Below are positions 9,285 to 17,923 of a DNA stretch of 64,000 bases, in pieces. The stretch covers positions 62,001 through 126,000 of the forward strand of contig SUTU01000003.1 in the NCBI GenBank assembly GCA_015152525.1, written 5' to 3'. Origin of the DNA: Cyanobacteria bacterium SIG28 (GTDB lineage: Bacteria > Cyanobacteriota > Vampirovibrionia > Gastranaerophilales > Gastranaerophilaceae). The first letter of the stretch is position 1; the number at the start of each line of letters is the position of its first letter. The notes beneath the pieces are model-generated. The model was not told where the DNA came from and made no database searches. It saw only the letters and a list, made by a program, of their open reading frames with translations. Position numbers and translations under genes: made by a program.

Positions 9285-10334
9285 ATGGATTTAAGAAGTG
9301 AAATTGGTCAGCTCGATATTGATGAAGTTGTAAATAATGAATATATTAACTGGGAGTTCCTTAGAAATTCATCAATATTGGTTACGGGTGCAACAGGTTT
9401 AATCGGTTCGCTTCTTGTAAATTCTATAATAGATGCCAATAAAAATTTTAATCTCAATATAACTATTTTAGCTTTAGTTAGAAATAAAGAAAAAGCCGTA
9501 AAAAAGTTTGGAGAGGAAAATACTTGTTTAAAATATATTATTCAAGACATAATAGAGCCCATAAAATATGACTCTAAAGTTGATTTTATAATTCATACCG
9601 CTAATACCACAACTTCTAAAGAATTTGTAGAAAAGCCTGTAGAAACAATTAATTCAATTTACATCGGAACTGATAATATCTTAAAATTTGCAACCAAATA
9701 CGGCGTTAAAAGCGTTGTATATCTATCATCTATGGAAGTTTATGGGCAAACAAATTTTGAGAATGTAACACCGCTTAAGGAAAACGAATACGGTTATATT
9801 GATATATTAAAACCAAGAAGTTCTTATCCTGAAGCTAAGCGTCTTGCAGAGTGTCTTTGTGCAAATTATTATAATGAATTCTCTACGCCTGTAAAAATCG
9901 GCAGGCTTGTTCAAACTGTAGGTGCTGAAGTCGATTATAATGATAATAGGGTTTTTGCACAATTTGCCAGAAATATTGTTGAAAATAAAGATATTGTTCT
10001 TCATACAAAAGGCGAAAGTACCAGAAATATGTGTTATGTTACGGACGCTGTTTCTGCAATATTTAAAATATTGGAAAAAGGTATCAACGGTGATTGTTAC
10101 AATATAGCAAACGAAAAAACAACTTGTTCTGTTAAGGAAATGGCAGAAATGCTTTGCCTAAAATACAAAAACGTTAAACTAAAAATTGATTTAGAAAATT
10201 CAAATAGTAGTTACTATTCACCAAAAACAAGAACTGTTTTAAACAATGAAAAACTTAAAAACTTGGGATGGGAAGCTAAAGTTTCTGTTGAAGAAATGTT
10301 TGAACGTTTAATCACTAACTTTAAAACTATCTGA
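9285..10334 (+). CDS. NAD-dependent epimerase/dehydratase (extended SDR)
   Basis: 349 residues with a Rossmann motif VTGATGLIGS (about 33-42), the catalytic Ser/Tyr/Lys set SSMEVYG and SYPEAK (YxxxK written as YPEAK), and a C-terminal sugar-nucleotide binding part with STRNMCYVTDAV. It resembles the RfbB/UDP-glucuronate decarboxylase branch of extended SDRs acting on nucleotide sugars. It lies 35 bases behind rfbA and probably uses its dTDP-sugar product, but it is not a canonical RmlB, so 4,6-dehydratase, epimerase or reductase activity all remain possible. Confidence 0.82.
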   Translation: MDLRSEIGQLDIDEVVNNEYINWEFLRNSSILVTGATGLIGSLLVNSIIDANKNFNLNITILALVRNKEKAVKKFGEENTCLKYIIQDIIEPIKYDSKVDFIIHTANTTTSKEFVEKPVETINSIYIGTDNILKFATKYGVKSVVYLSSMEVYGQTNFENVTPLKENEYGYIDILKPRSSYPEAKRLAECLCANYYNEFSTPVKIGRLVQTVGAEVDYNDNRVFAQFARNIVENKDIVLHTKGESTRNMCYVTDAVSAIFKILEKGINGDCYNIANEKTTCSVKEMAEMLCLKYKNVKLKIDLENSNSSYYSPKTRTVLNNEKLKNLGWEAKVSVEEMFERLITNFKTI

Positions 10335-10337
10335 TTT

Positions 10338-11174
10338 TCACTCTTCAATCTCGTCTAAAATAAATTTCCCTAGTCGCCCTTCTCTAAAATCTTTGAGAAT
10401 ATATTTTGCAGTCCTTTCTGTATCAGGACTGTCAGCTTTTAAAATCCAGTTTCGGCAGTTAGCAATGTTTTCTAACGACAATTCTTCAACTTTATAATAA
10501 TACTGAACCTCTTTTCTATATTTGCTGTTAGATAACATTTCTAACAATGCAGCTGCAACAGGTTCCGGTGAATACGCATTTTCCGAAACAGAGCTAACAA
10601 AAGCAAGTTTAACAGCTTGGTTTTGGTTTTCTTGTTTGGTTGGAATTATCCCCGGTGTGTCTAATAATTCAAGCTTAGGGTTAATTCTTACCCATTGCTG
10701 TTGTCTTGTAACACCGGCTTTTGCACCGATTTTAGTCTTAGAGGATTTAGTAAGCTTATTAATAACGCTTGATTTACCAACGTTTGGCATTCCTACTACC
10801 ATTGCTCTGGCAGCCCTTCGCAATAAACCTTTTGCCATTAAAGCTTGAATTTTTGGTTCTGCCAATTCAACAGCATGCTTTGTTACAAGTGCTAAATCTT
10901 TTGCACCCTTTGCATCTGTAACAATTACCGGACAGCCGGTAGTTTCTTTGAGGTACGTAACCCAAGATTTCAATTCTTCTTTATCTACTAAATCGGCTTT
11001 ATTCAATAAAAGAAGCCTTGGTTTTTCACCCAAGAGCTTCTTTATATCAGTATAACTACTACTTAAGGGTATTCGTGCATCACGTACCTCGATCACTACA
11101 TCTACCAAACTTAATTTTTCTTTTAGCTGTCGCTCAGCTTTTGCAATATGACCTGGGTACCAATGAATATGCAA
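10338..11174 (-). CDS. rbgA: Ribosome biogenesis GTPase RbgA (YlqF)
   Basis: 278 residues. The circularly permuted GTPase order is visible: G4 (LLNKADL) comes before G1 (GMPNVGKSS) and G3 (DTPGI). The N-terminal WYPGHIAKAERQL is the family opening. It acts in late assembly of the 50S subunit. The start is TTG at 11174, with GGGG about ten bases upstream; no better in-frame ATG fits the family N-terminus. It follows rplS on the same strand, separated by a tandem repeat array, and the rplS-rbgA pairing suits a shared ribosomal role. Confidence 0.92.
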   Translation of the reverse strand: MHIHWYPGHIAKAERQLKEKLSLVDVVIEVRDARIPLSSSYTDIKKLLGEKPRLLLLNKADLVDKEELKSWVTYLKETTGCPVIVTDAKGAKDLALVTKHAVELAEPKIQALMAKGLLRRAARAMVVGMPNVGKSSVINKLTKSSKTKIGAKAGVTRQQQWVRINPKLELLDTPGIIPTKQENQNQAVKLAFVSSVSENAYSPEPVAAALLEMLSNSKYRKEVQYYYKVEELSLENIANCRNWILKADSPDTERTAKYILKDFREGRLGKFILDEIEE

Positions 11175-11180
11175 GGTTAA

Positions 11181-11360
11181 TTTCCCCTTTTTTTATAACA
11201 GGCGGAGTAGCCGGAATTAAGATTCCCTAACTACATTTACCCCCTTTTTCAACAGGCGGAGTAGTTGGAATTAGGATTCCCTAACTACATTTACCCCCTT
11301 TTTTCAACAGGCGGAGTAGTTGGAATTAAAATTCCCTAACTACGTTTACCCCCTTTTTTC
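11181..11360. repeat. Tandem 54-55 bp repeat between rplS and rbgA
   Basis: Three near-identical units start at 11197, 11251 and 11306 with AACAGGCGGAGTAG, plus a degenerate partial unit at the left. Read on the minus strand, each unit begins with the last codons and stop of rplS (AAA AGG GGG TAA), so the array looks like duplication of the rplS 3' end and downstream spacer. Each unit holds an imperfect hairpin; in unit three it is GTAGTT/AACTAC with inner GGAATT/AATTCC (11316-11343). It may tune or insulate transcription between the two genes. Confidence 0.85.
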
Positions 11361-11702
11361 AATTTTTTCCTTAATACGTGTTGCTTTACCAGAACGTTCT
11401 CTTAAGTAATATAACTTAGCACGTCTTACATCACCTTTTCTAAGAACTTGAATTTTTTCAATACGTGGTGAATGTACTAAGAATACACGTTCAACACCAA
11501 CACCTTGGAAAACTTTTCTTACAGTGATAGTTTTGTTGATACCAGAACCATGTTCAGCTATGATAGCGCCTTCATAAGCCTGGATTCTTTCTTTGTTACC
11601 TTCAACGATTCTGCAGAAAACTTTAACTGTATCACCAGGATTCATTTCCGGTAATTCTCTTGTTGTATATTCTGCTTCTAAATTTTTAATAATAGGATTC
11701 AT
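11346..11702 (-). CDS. rplS: 50S ribosomal protein L19
   Basis: 118 residues. L19 sits at the 30S-50S interface. Family blocks are visible: PGDTVKVFCRIVEGNKERIQAYEGAIIA, the GINKTITVRKVFQGVGVERVFLVHSPRIEKI core and the C-terminal RRAKLYYLRERSGKATRIKEKI. GAGGA lies seven bases before the ATG. The usual neighbours rimM and trmD are absent; instead rbgA follows. The final codons and stop are part of the repeat unit that is tandemly duplicated downstream. Confidence 0.97.
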   Translation of the reverse strand: MNPIIKNLEAEYTTRELPEMNPGDTVKVFCRIVEGNKERIQAYEGAIIAEHGSGINKTITVRKVFQGVGVERVFLVHSPRIEKIQVLRKGDVRRAKLYYLRERSGKATRIKEKIEKRG

Positions 11703-11890
11703 TTTGCTATTCCTCTATATTTTGACTATTGTATACATTTAGACTTATCATAATTAAAACAAAATTTCTTTGCAAGTGTATTTAATAAAAAAATATGCAA
11801 ATGTTTACTTTTGTAACATTTTCTTAGATAATAACAAAAAATATTTTTTTTGATTTTTAAAATAGCTAGCTAAGTGAAAGGTAAGTAGTT

Positions 11891-13363
11891 TTGAGTTATA
11901 TAAACAGTATAATTACGGGTTTAACTCGTCCTGATGCTAAAGCGCCGATTGTGGGTTTGGAGGCAACAGTTACCGGCGGTAGAACTGTGCAAGCACACAA
12001 GAGAGGTGGTGAGGATGAGTCAAGAGAACGTTTGATTGAAGAATCAACCGGTGCTGTAGTTTGGTTATGGGGCGTAAGTGTATTAAACTGGATTGGCGAT
12101 AAGATTTTAAATTTATTGTTTGGTGGCAATTTTGATGTTGGTACTGATAAGGTTTTGAGAACTCCATTCAAAAACTTTATGAAGAAAAATCCACCGAAGA
12201 ATTTTTCTTCAGGTCAGGTTGCTTTTATAAAAGCAATAAAGGTTTTAGCAAGTGTTATTATAGCAGATGCGTTTATTGGACTTGTTGTACCGCCTCTTAA
12301 CCAAAAGCTGACTCAAAATATCCGTAATAAGAAACAACAACAAGCTAAAGACGATTCCTTTGAGAAACAAAATAACAAGGATGTTTCAAATAATCCTTCT
12401 TTCAAAGGTACGTTTGATGCAATAAATTCATTTACTAATGCTATTGAAAACACTAACACCGGTAAATTACTGTCAACCGATGCCGGTTTAATCAGCGGAA
12501 GATTGTATAGTGCGAGAAACGATGATGAGCGTCGTGAAATTGCCATCAGAGATATTGGTTCAATTTATTTCTATATGTGGGCTCAAGGTCATGTTAGAAA
12601 CGTATTGAACTATATTGAATCAGGTAATGTAAACAGATTAAATCCAACAACAACAAATACATTTAATCAACATTTAGAGAAATTCATAGCTGAAAATGGT
12701 GGTGAAATGGATGTTGAAAAATTCAGAACATCTGTATTAGGTAAGAATAATTCTGAAATAAAACTTCCTGAAGGCATAACATTTGAATCCGGAAAACTAT
12801 CTGTTATGGATAAATTCATGAATAACTTCAGAACTGTTAAGACAGAACCGCTTCAAGTAGCTAAGGTTTCTGATTTGGAAAATATTATAAAAGATAAAGA
12901 GTTAATGGATAGAATTAAGGAAATGTCTAAACTTCAACCATTAAGAGAAGGTGAAGCTGTTATTACAAAACAACAAATTATAGATTCAATAAATAAAGCT
13001 GAAATTAATGATCCAAAACTTTTAGACAAAGTCTTTGGTGAATACACTAAAGGTGCTCATAAAAATGAATTTAAGTTTGTATCTAACAAGAAATTATACG
13101 GATTAAAACAAGAAATGGTTGATTATGTTGATGCAATTTGTAAAGATGCGAAATCAGGTAAAGTTAATAAAGACATCCTTAAAAAGGCTCAAAAGAAAAA
13201 TCTTGCATACAACGGACTTAACTTTGCAGCAGGATTTGCAGTAGCGGCTGTATTCTTGTCAACCTTGATTCCAAAATTCCAATATTGGGTAACCAAGCAG
13301 AAAACAGGTATAGATGGTTTCCCTGGAACTCATGATTATAGTAATGATAATAAAAATGCTTAA
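11891..13363 (+). CDS. Unknown membrane protein, probably lineage-specific
   Basis: 490 residues; I recognise no family. Three hydrophobic stretches are visible at about 48-75 (GAVVWLWGVSVLNWIGDKILNLLFG is part), about 108-130 and about 440-460 near the C-terminus. Between the second and third lies a long polar region with a Gln/Asn/Lys-rich patch, NPSFKGTF and several helical segments. Start is a TTG at 11891 with GAAAGG nine bases upstream. The 188-base upstream gap holds TGTTTACTTTTGTAACA, resembling but not matching the HLR1-like sites elsewhere. Downstream are a DtxR-type regulator and another membrane protein. Confidence 0.7.
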   Translation: MSYINSIITGLTRPDAKAPIVGLEATVTGGRTVQAHKRGGEDESRERLIEESTGAVVWLWGVSVLNWIGDKILNLLFGGNFDVGTDKVLRTPFKNFMKKNPPKNFSSGQVAFIKAIKVLASVIIADAFIGLVVPPLNQKLTQNIRNKKQQQAKDDSFEKQNNKDVSNNPSFKGTFDAINSFTNAIENTNTGKLLSTDAGLISGRLYSARNDDERREIAIRDIGSIYFYMWAQGHVRNVLNYIESGNVNRLNPTTTNTFNQHLEKFIAENGGEMDVEKFRTSVLGKNNSEIKLPEGITFESGKLSVMDKFMNNFRTVKTEPLQVAKVSDLENIIKDKELMDRIKEMSKLQPLREGEAVITKQQIIDSINKAEINDPKLLDKVFGEYTKGAHKNEFKFVSNKKLYGLKQEMVDYVDAICKDAKSGKVNKDILKKAQKKNLAYNGLNFAAGFAVAAVFLSTLIPKFQYWVTKQKTGIDGFPGTHDYSNDNKNA

Positions 13364-13425
13364 CTTGACATTTTGTTAGGCTTGCCTTACAATTTCCTTG
13401 ATGATATAAAATAGCAGGTTTTTTG

Positions 13426-13806
13426 ATGACTAAGTTGACGGCAAGTTTGGAAGATTATCTTGAAGTAATTTGTAACCTTTCTGAAGAAAATAATATTATT
13501 AGAGCAGTAGATGTTTCAAAAAAACTCAATGTTTCGCGGGCATCTGCAACAGAAGCTTTAAAAAAGCTTGTTAATAAAGGTTTTATAACTTATGAACGTC
13601 ATGAAAAAATTTCTTTAACAGAAATCGGTAAAGATCTTGCACAAAATATCGTATCTAAACATAGTGTTTTGGAAATATTTTTTGAAGAAATTTTAAATTT
13701 ATCAAAACAGGAAGCTTCTGAAAATGCTTGCAAAATAGAGCACGTAATAACTGATAATGCATTTAGTGCGATATGTAATTTGGTGGAAAACAGAGAAAAA
13801 CAATGA
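13426..13806 (+). CDS. DtxR/MntR-family metal-dependent regulator
   Basis: 126 residues: an N-terminal winged helix (SLEDYLEVICNLSE, then VSRASATEALKKLVNKGFITYERHEKISLTEIG) and a dimerisation domain without the SH3-like extension, as in MntR. Candidate metal ligands can be matched: Asp and Glu in LEDYLE, His in SKHSVLE, and C-x-x-E-H in NACKIEH. The mix of MntR-like Asp and DtxR-like Cys leaves Mn versus Fe open. ATG at 13426 has AGCAGG at correct spacing; the TTG three bases earlier is less likely. The stop overlaps the next gene by ATGA, implying coupled translation with an unknown membrane protein. Confidence 0.85.
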   Translation: MTKLTASLEDYLEVICNLSEENNIIRAVDVSKKLNVSRASATEALKKLVNKGFITYERHEKISLTEIGKDLAQNIVSKHSVLEIFFEEILNLSKQEASENACKIEHVITDNAFSAICNLVENREKQ

Positions 13807-14810
13807 GTGTTTTTAACGTAGTCGGAAAATATTTAGATCAGCCTTTGTTAGTGTCTAAAGTTCAGAAAAATGTACCATACGCCTTGGCGGGTGGTGCATT
13901 GGGTTATACATCTCATTTGGTATGTCATTCCAGACCGGAAGAACGCAAAAAAAATGCGGTAAAATATGGGGCTACAATGTTTTTTACGGTAGGCGCCGCT
14001 TTATTAGCACCCAAAATAGCAAATAAAATTTTTAAAGTAAAACCATCCAAGATAAATGAAATTAAGCAAAAAAATACGTTATTAGTTGATGAATTTCTTA
14101 AGAGTAATAAGGTTGAAGAAAATAAAGCGTTAATTCTGGAGAAATCAAAGACAAAAGTTTTGAATTATAAAGAAGTAAAATCCTTATCTAAAGATAGACA
14201 AATAAATAATCCTGAAACAGGTTTGTTGGATAAGTTGATACCAAATCCTGAAAATATAACTTCAAAAGAGATTTTTTCTGAGATAGGTCGGCTGTCTGTT
14301 TTAGGTTTTGTGCCTGTTGTTGGCGGAATTGCCGGCGGTATAGTCGGTGATAGATTGACAGAACAAAATTGGAAGGAAAATATTCCGAATAAAGTGAAGG
14401 AAGGTACTTATCAATATCTTGCAAATATTTTTTTATGCAATGTCGGTGCAGGTGCTGCTTTAGGGTTAATGGAAAAAGCTCATGTACACTCAAAAGCACA
14501 TAGAGCTTTAGGTATGGTTGGCGGTATAGCTGCAACCGGAATTATAGGCGGAAGTGCGATTGCAAATGTTATTGGTAATAAGTTGATTAACCCTATATTC
14601 GGACAAAAATCCGAAAAAGGTGTTTACTCAGAAAGAAGACCTGAAGCATTAGATATTGGACTTCATACAGATGATATCGCAACAGTAGCAGTGATGTCAG
14701 GCTTAAAATGGATTGAACCGGCTTTACCTATTATGTATGCGATTTCAGGTTATCGTGCCGGTATTGGTTATAGGAATGTTAACAAATGTAACAAAACAAA
14801 AGAGTCTTGA
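13803..14810 (+). CDS. Unknown Gly/Ala-rich multi-membrane protein
   Basis: 335 residues with no family I recognise. Hydrophobic Gly/Ala-rich stretches occur near 25-75 (ALAGGALGYTSHLVC, then VGAALLAPKIA), 160-185 (LGFVPVVGGIAGGIVGDRL), 205-225, 235-260 (GGIAATGIIGGSAIANVIG) and 290-320. A His-containing loop (KAHVHSKAHRALG) sits between two of them. It overlaps the DtxR-type regulator by four bases, so the two are made together, suggesting a metal-linked membrane function; that is inference. Its TGA stop lies inside the stem of the terminator that follows. Confidence 0.7.
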   Translation: MSVFNVVGKYLDQPLLVSKVQKNVPYALAGGALGYTSHLVCHSRPEERKKNAVKYGATMFFTVGAALLAPKIANKIFKVKPSKINEIKQKNTLLVDEFLKSNKVEENKALILEKSKTKVLNYKEVKSLSKDRQINNPETGLLDKLIPNPENITSKEIFSEIGRLSVLGFVPVVGGIAGGIVGDRLTEQNWKENIPNKVKEGTYQYLANIFLCNVGAGAALGLMEKAHVHSKAHRALGMVGGIAATGIIGGSAIANVIGNKLINPIFGQKSEKGVYSERRPEALDIGLHTDDIATVAVMSGLKWIEPALPIMYAISGYRAGIGYRNVNKCNKTKES

Positions 14811-14828
14811 AATCAGGACTTTTTTTTT
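14803..14828 (+). terminator. Terminator overlapping the stop codon
   Basis: Arms AGTCTTGA (14803-14810) and TCAGGACT (14813-14820) pair with one G-U and a two-base gap, followed by nine T residues. The stop codon of the preceding gene (14808-14810) is within the left arm, so ribosomes finishing translation would cover the hairpin. Confidence 0.8.
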
Positions 14829-14869
14829 AACTTTATATAAATGTAAGCACAAAGTATAGGATTAAGAAA

Positions 14870-15223
14870 ATGTTAGCATTTACAGGCTCAAATTTATTAG
14901 GAACTGATAGTAATTCTAATGTATCCAATAATCAGACAAGATTAATTTCAGATAATTCAAGTTTAATTTCAAATTCAACTTCTTTGTTATCATCAGCTTT
15001 ATCACAAGGTGATACATGTAGCTTTTTGTCATCAGAACCAAGCGACGCAACTCTTATGAGTTTTGGGGACGGTTATGAATCAACCGGTGCAGTGGCTTAT
15101 TCGGGTAATGAGTCGACAGGTGCTATTGCTTCATCAAGCTTTAGCTCTGCCTCTGTAGCAGTTGCTTCTGTTTCTTCAGGTTCAAGCTCTTGTTCTTCTT
15201 GTTCTTGCAGTTTTAGTTGTTAA
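14870..15223 (+). CDS. Ser-rich small protein with a Ser/Cys tail
   Basis: 117 residues, with AGGA eight bases before the ATG. About a third is Ser. The sequence has two related segments (YESTGAVAY and NESTGAIAS), then a low-complexity Ser/Ala/Val run, and it ends GSSSCSSCSCSFSC with five Cys in the last eleven residues. There is no signal peptide. I recognise no family. A C-terminal Ser/Cys core after a longer leader is what some modified-peptide precursors look like (azole- or thioether-forming classes), but no cyclodehydratase, lanthionine synthetase or other modification enzyme is adjacent. A metal- or iron-sulphur-binding tail is an alternative. Confidence 0.65.
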   Translation: MLAFTGSNLLGTDSNSNVSNNQTRLISDNSSLISNSTSLLSSALSQGDTCSFLSSEPSDATLMSFGDGYESTGAVAYSGNESTGAIASSSFSSASVAVASVSSGSSSCSSCSCSFSC

Positions 15224-15326
15224 AAAGTTTTGATAAATTCTCTAATGTTGTCAAAAGAATGATTTCTGTGTTACGATAAATACTATCGGAACCGATTTGC
15301 TTTTGCAAAAACAGAGAGAGGATTGT

Positions 15327-16427
15327 ATGGAATTTGAAATTTTTAGTATAAATGAATTTTTGCGATTTGCTGTTGAAGCAGGGGCATCTGACGAACATTT
15401 AAAGGTTGGGAATCCACCTTTTATTCGTAAAAATGGTTTTATTGAAAAAACAGAATATCCGATACTATCAAGACAAGATTTAGACGATGTGATTTTAGAA
15501 ATAGCACCGACATCAATTCGTGATGAAATATTAACAAGATGCGATCTCGATTTTATGTATGAAATAAGAGGTTTTTCAAAATTCAGAATTAATTATAATC
15601 GTCAATTAGGGTTGCCGGCTTTGACAATCAGAAATATTCCTTATCAAATTCCGACGTTATCAGACTTAAATTTACCAAGCATTCTTAACACTATTGCTAC
15701 ACACCAAAATGGCATAGTTTTAATAACAGGTCCGACAGGTTCAGGTAAATCAACAACAATAGCTTCAATTATTGATAATATTATATCGAATACCGCAAAA
15801 CATATTATAACTATTGAAGATCCTGTCGAATATGTTTTTAGATGTAAAAACAGTATTGTTTCCCAACGCCAAATAGGAATTGATACAGCGGATTTTGCAA
15901 CAGGTATAAAATATGCTCTAAGACAAGATCCTGATATCATTTTTATAGGTGAGATAAGAGATAAAGAAACTATGGCAGCTGCTCTAAAAGCTGCAGAAAC
16001 CGGACATTTGGTGCTTTCGACTCTTCACACAAATGATGCTGTTCAAACATTAAATCGTATTGTTAATATTTTTAATGAATCAGATAGAGCTGTTGTTCGG
16101 AAACAAGTTGCAGAAACTTTGAGAGCTACAATAGCTCAAAAATTAGTTTACTCGAAAGAAAATGACAAGCGCTATCCGGCATGTGAAATTCTTGTTGTAA
16201 CACCATCAGTTAAGGATTACATTGTAAGAGATAATTTAGAAGCAATATATGGATTGATTGAAGAAACAAGTTATGATTCAATGATAACTCTAAATACGTC
16301 ATTAACAAAGCTCGTTTCTAAAGGGTTAATCTCAGAAGATGAAGCCAGAGAACACACTAATGACAGAAATGATTTAGAAAAATTACTTAGAGGAGTTTAT
16401 ACAGGTACAAGAGCAAGTTATGAATAA
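15327..16427 (+). CDS. pilT: Type IV pilus retraction ATPase PilT
   Basis: 366 residues. PilT powers pilus retraction and twitching. Visible are the N-terminal AGASDEHLKVGNPPFIR block, Walker A GPTGSGKST (135-143), the Asp box TIEDPVEYVF, Walker B (IIFIGEIRDKET) and the His box TGHLVLSTLHTN. I used the ATG at 15327, where GAGAGAGG lies five bases upstream, not the earlier TTG at 15297. A possible promoter is TTGTCA (15248) with TACGAT (15272). recO follows with an eight-base overlap. No other pil genes are nearby. Confidence 0.93.
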   Translation: MEFEIFSINEFLRFAVEAGASDEHLKVGNPPFIRKNGFIEKTEYPILSRQDLDDVILEIAPTSIRDEILTRCDLDFMYEIRGFSKFRINYNRQLGLPALTIRNIPYQIPTLSDLNLPSILNTIATHQNGIVLITGPTGSGKSTTIASIIDNIISNTAKHIITIEDPVEYVFRCKNSIVSQRQIGIDTADFATGIKYALRQDPDIIFIGEIRDKETMAAALKAAETGHLVLSTLHTNDAVQTLNRIVNIFNESDRAVVRKQVAETLRATIAQKLVYSKENDKRYPACEILVVTPSVKDYIVRDNLEAIYGLIEETSYDSMITLNTSLTKLVSKGLISEDEAREHTNDRNDLEKLLRGVYTGTRASYE

Positions 16428-17184
16428 TTATGTAACAGAGGCTATTAATTTAAAGTCATATAATTTGAATGATGCTGACAAAATAATGGTTATGTATTCA
16501 AAAGAGAACGGACTTATAAAAGGGGTTGCAAAGGGGATAAAAAAGCCAAAGAGTAAACTGGGTGCAAGAATGGATTTGTTAGTTGCAAATTCTTTACAAC
16601 TGTTGAAAGGTCGTTCTTTGGATACAATTGTGCAAGCTCAAACCGTTAATAATTTTAGAAAAACAAGAGAAGATATTGATAAACTAATTTACTCTTCCTA
16701 TATTTCAGAGCTTGTAATGAATTTAGGGGAAGGTTCTGAGTCAGCTTCTCAAGAAATATACGAACTTTTGTACAAAGCTTTAAACAGAATTTCTGAAGCT
16801 CAAGAAAAAAAAGATGCTTTGATTGCAGTTATAAAATTTCAGCTTAAAATACTTTTGATAATGGGATTTTGTGTTGAGTTAGATACTTGTTTATGTTGTA
16901 GGGAACAAGTTTTGGACGAAGAAATGTATTTTTCTTCTAAAATGGGTGGCATACTTTGTAAAGAGTGTAACGAACATTTGGGTGTTAAATTAAAAATGCA
17001 TCATAAAATTCGAGATTTTTTACAAGCAATGTTGCAGTTTGATTTTGATTATGTAAGCGATTATGACCAAAAAGCAACAGATAAAGTTTGCCAAGTGTGT
17101 TTTGATTTATTAGATGAATACATCAAAACTCATACTAACAAAAAGACAAAATCTGCTAAAGTTTTGCAAGAATTGAGTGTTTAG
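16420..17184 (+). CDS. recO: DNA repair protein RecO
   Basis: 254 residues. RecO helps RecR load RecA onto SSB-coated single strands. The N-terminal OB fold carries the usual pattern (KSYNLNDADKIMVMYSKENGLIKGVAKGIKKPKSKLGA in pieces), and the C-terminal part has a zinc-binding set CLCC...CKEC around residues 160-190. Length is normal for the family. It overlaps pilT by eight bases and ends convergently with uppS, 27 bases away, with no obvious hairpin in between. Confidence 0.9.
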   Translation: MNNYVTEAINLKSYNLNDADKIMVMYSKENGLIKGVAKGIKKPKSKLGARMDLLVANSLQLLKGRSLDTIVQAQTVNNFRKTREDIDKLIYSSYISELVMNLGEGSESASQEIYELLYKALNRISEAQEKKDALIAVIKFQLKILLIMGFCVELDTCLCCREQVLDEEMYFSSKMGGILCKECNEHLGVKLKMHHKIRDFLQAMLQFDFDYVSDYDQKATDKVCQVCFDLLDEYIKTHTNKKTKSAKVLQELSV

Positions 17185-17211
17185 TGGTGTTTGAATTTCT
17201 TTTTGTTTATC

Positions 17212-17916
17212 CTACTTTCCCCAACGTCTGTTGCGGTTGTTAAATTCTTCAACGCATTCAGCGAGTTTCTGTTTATCAAATTCCGGCCAAAATTCCGGTA
17301 TAACAATAAACTCTGAGTAAGCTATTTGCCATAGAAGATAATTTGAAACTCGCATTTCTCCACCGGTTCTTATTAACAAATCAGGATCAGGAATGTTTGA
17401 AGTGTAGAGGTGTTTTGAAATCAATTCTTCTGAAATATCTTTTTCACCACTGTCGATAATTTCTTTAACAGCTTTTACGATTTCAGCTCTTGAACCATAA
17501 TTGAATGCAATTTGTAAATTAACACCCGTATTATTCTTTGTTGTTTCAACTGCATTTTGTAATATTTTTTGCAAATTATCAGAAAGCTTTTTAGTATCAC
17601 CAATAAAAGATATTACGACATTATTTTCATGCATTTCTTTAAGTTCATTTTTTAAGGTTTGTCCCAATAAATCCATTAAAAAATTAACTTCTTCCGGCTT
17701 TCTATTCCAGTTTTCAGTCGAAAAAGCATAAACCGTTAAATATTTTATACCAAAATCATCACAAGCTCTCATTGTTGCTTTAAGAGCATCTACGCCTTTT
17801 TTATGCCCAACTGCTGATGGCAAATTCCGTTCCTTTGCCCAGCGACGATTTCCGTCCATAATTACTGCAATATGTTTTAAATCATTTTTTTTAACAAGTT
17901 CTTTAATATTTTCCAT
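17212..17916 (-). CDS. uppS: Isoprenyl transferase (undecaprenyl diphosphate synthase)
   Basis: 234 residues. It extends farnesyl diphosphate to the C55 lipid carrier used for peptidoglycan and O-antigen. Signatures: HIAVIMDGNRRWAK with the catalytic Asp, YAFSTENWNRP-type block, NYGSRAEI and the C-terminal DPDLLIRTGGEMRVSNYLLWQIAYSE plus EFNNRNRRWG. cdsA and dxr, common partners elsewhere, are absent. It lies seven bases behind the M14 amidase gene and 15 bases or less separate all three genes here, so uppS, the M14 gene and the M16 homologue form an operon. Confidence 0.95.
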   Translation of the reverse strand: MENIKELVKKNDLKHIAVIMDGNRRWAKERNLPSAVGHKKGVDALKATMRACDDFGIKYLTVYAFSTENWNRKPEEVNFLMDLLGQTLKNELKEMHENNVVISFIGDTKKLSDNLQKILQNAVETTKNNTGVNLQIAFNYGSRAEIVKAVKEIIDSGEKDISEELISKHLYTSNIPDPDLLIRTGGEMRVSNYLLWQIAYSEFIVIPEFWPEFDKQKLAECVEEFNNRNRRWGK

Positions 17917-17923
17917 TTTAACC

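Noticed and set aside
11181-11360. Repeat array as a CRISPR
   Set aside because: Units are contiguous 54-55 bp tandem copies with no unique spacers, and no cas gene is present.
11795-11815. HLR1 site before the 490-residue membrane protein
   Set aside because: TGTTTACTTTTGTAACA has half-sites in opposite orientation, so it does not fit the direct-repeat form.
15297-15326. Upstream TTG start for pilT
   Set aside because: The ATG at 15327 has a strong ribosome site at the right distance.
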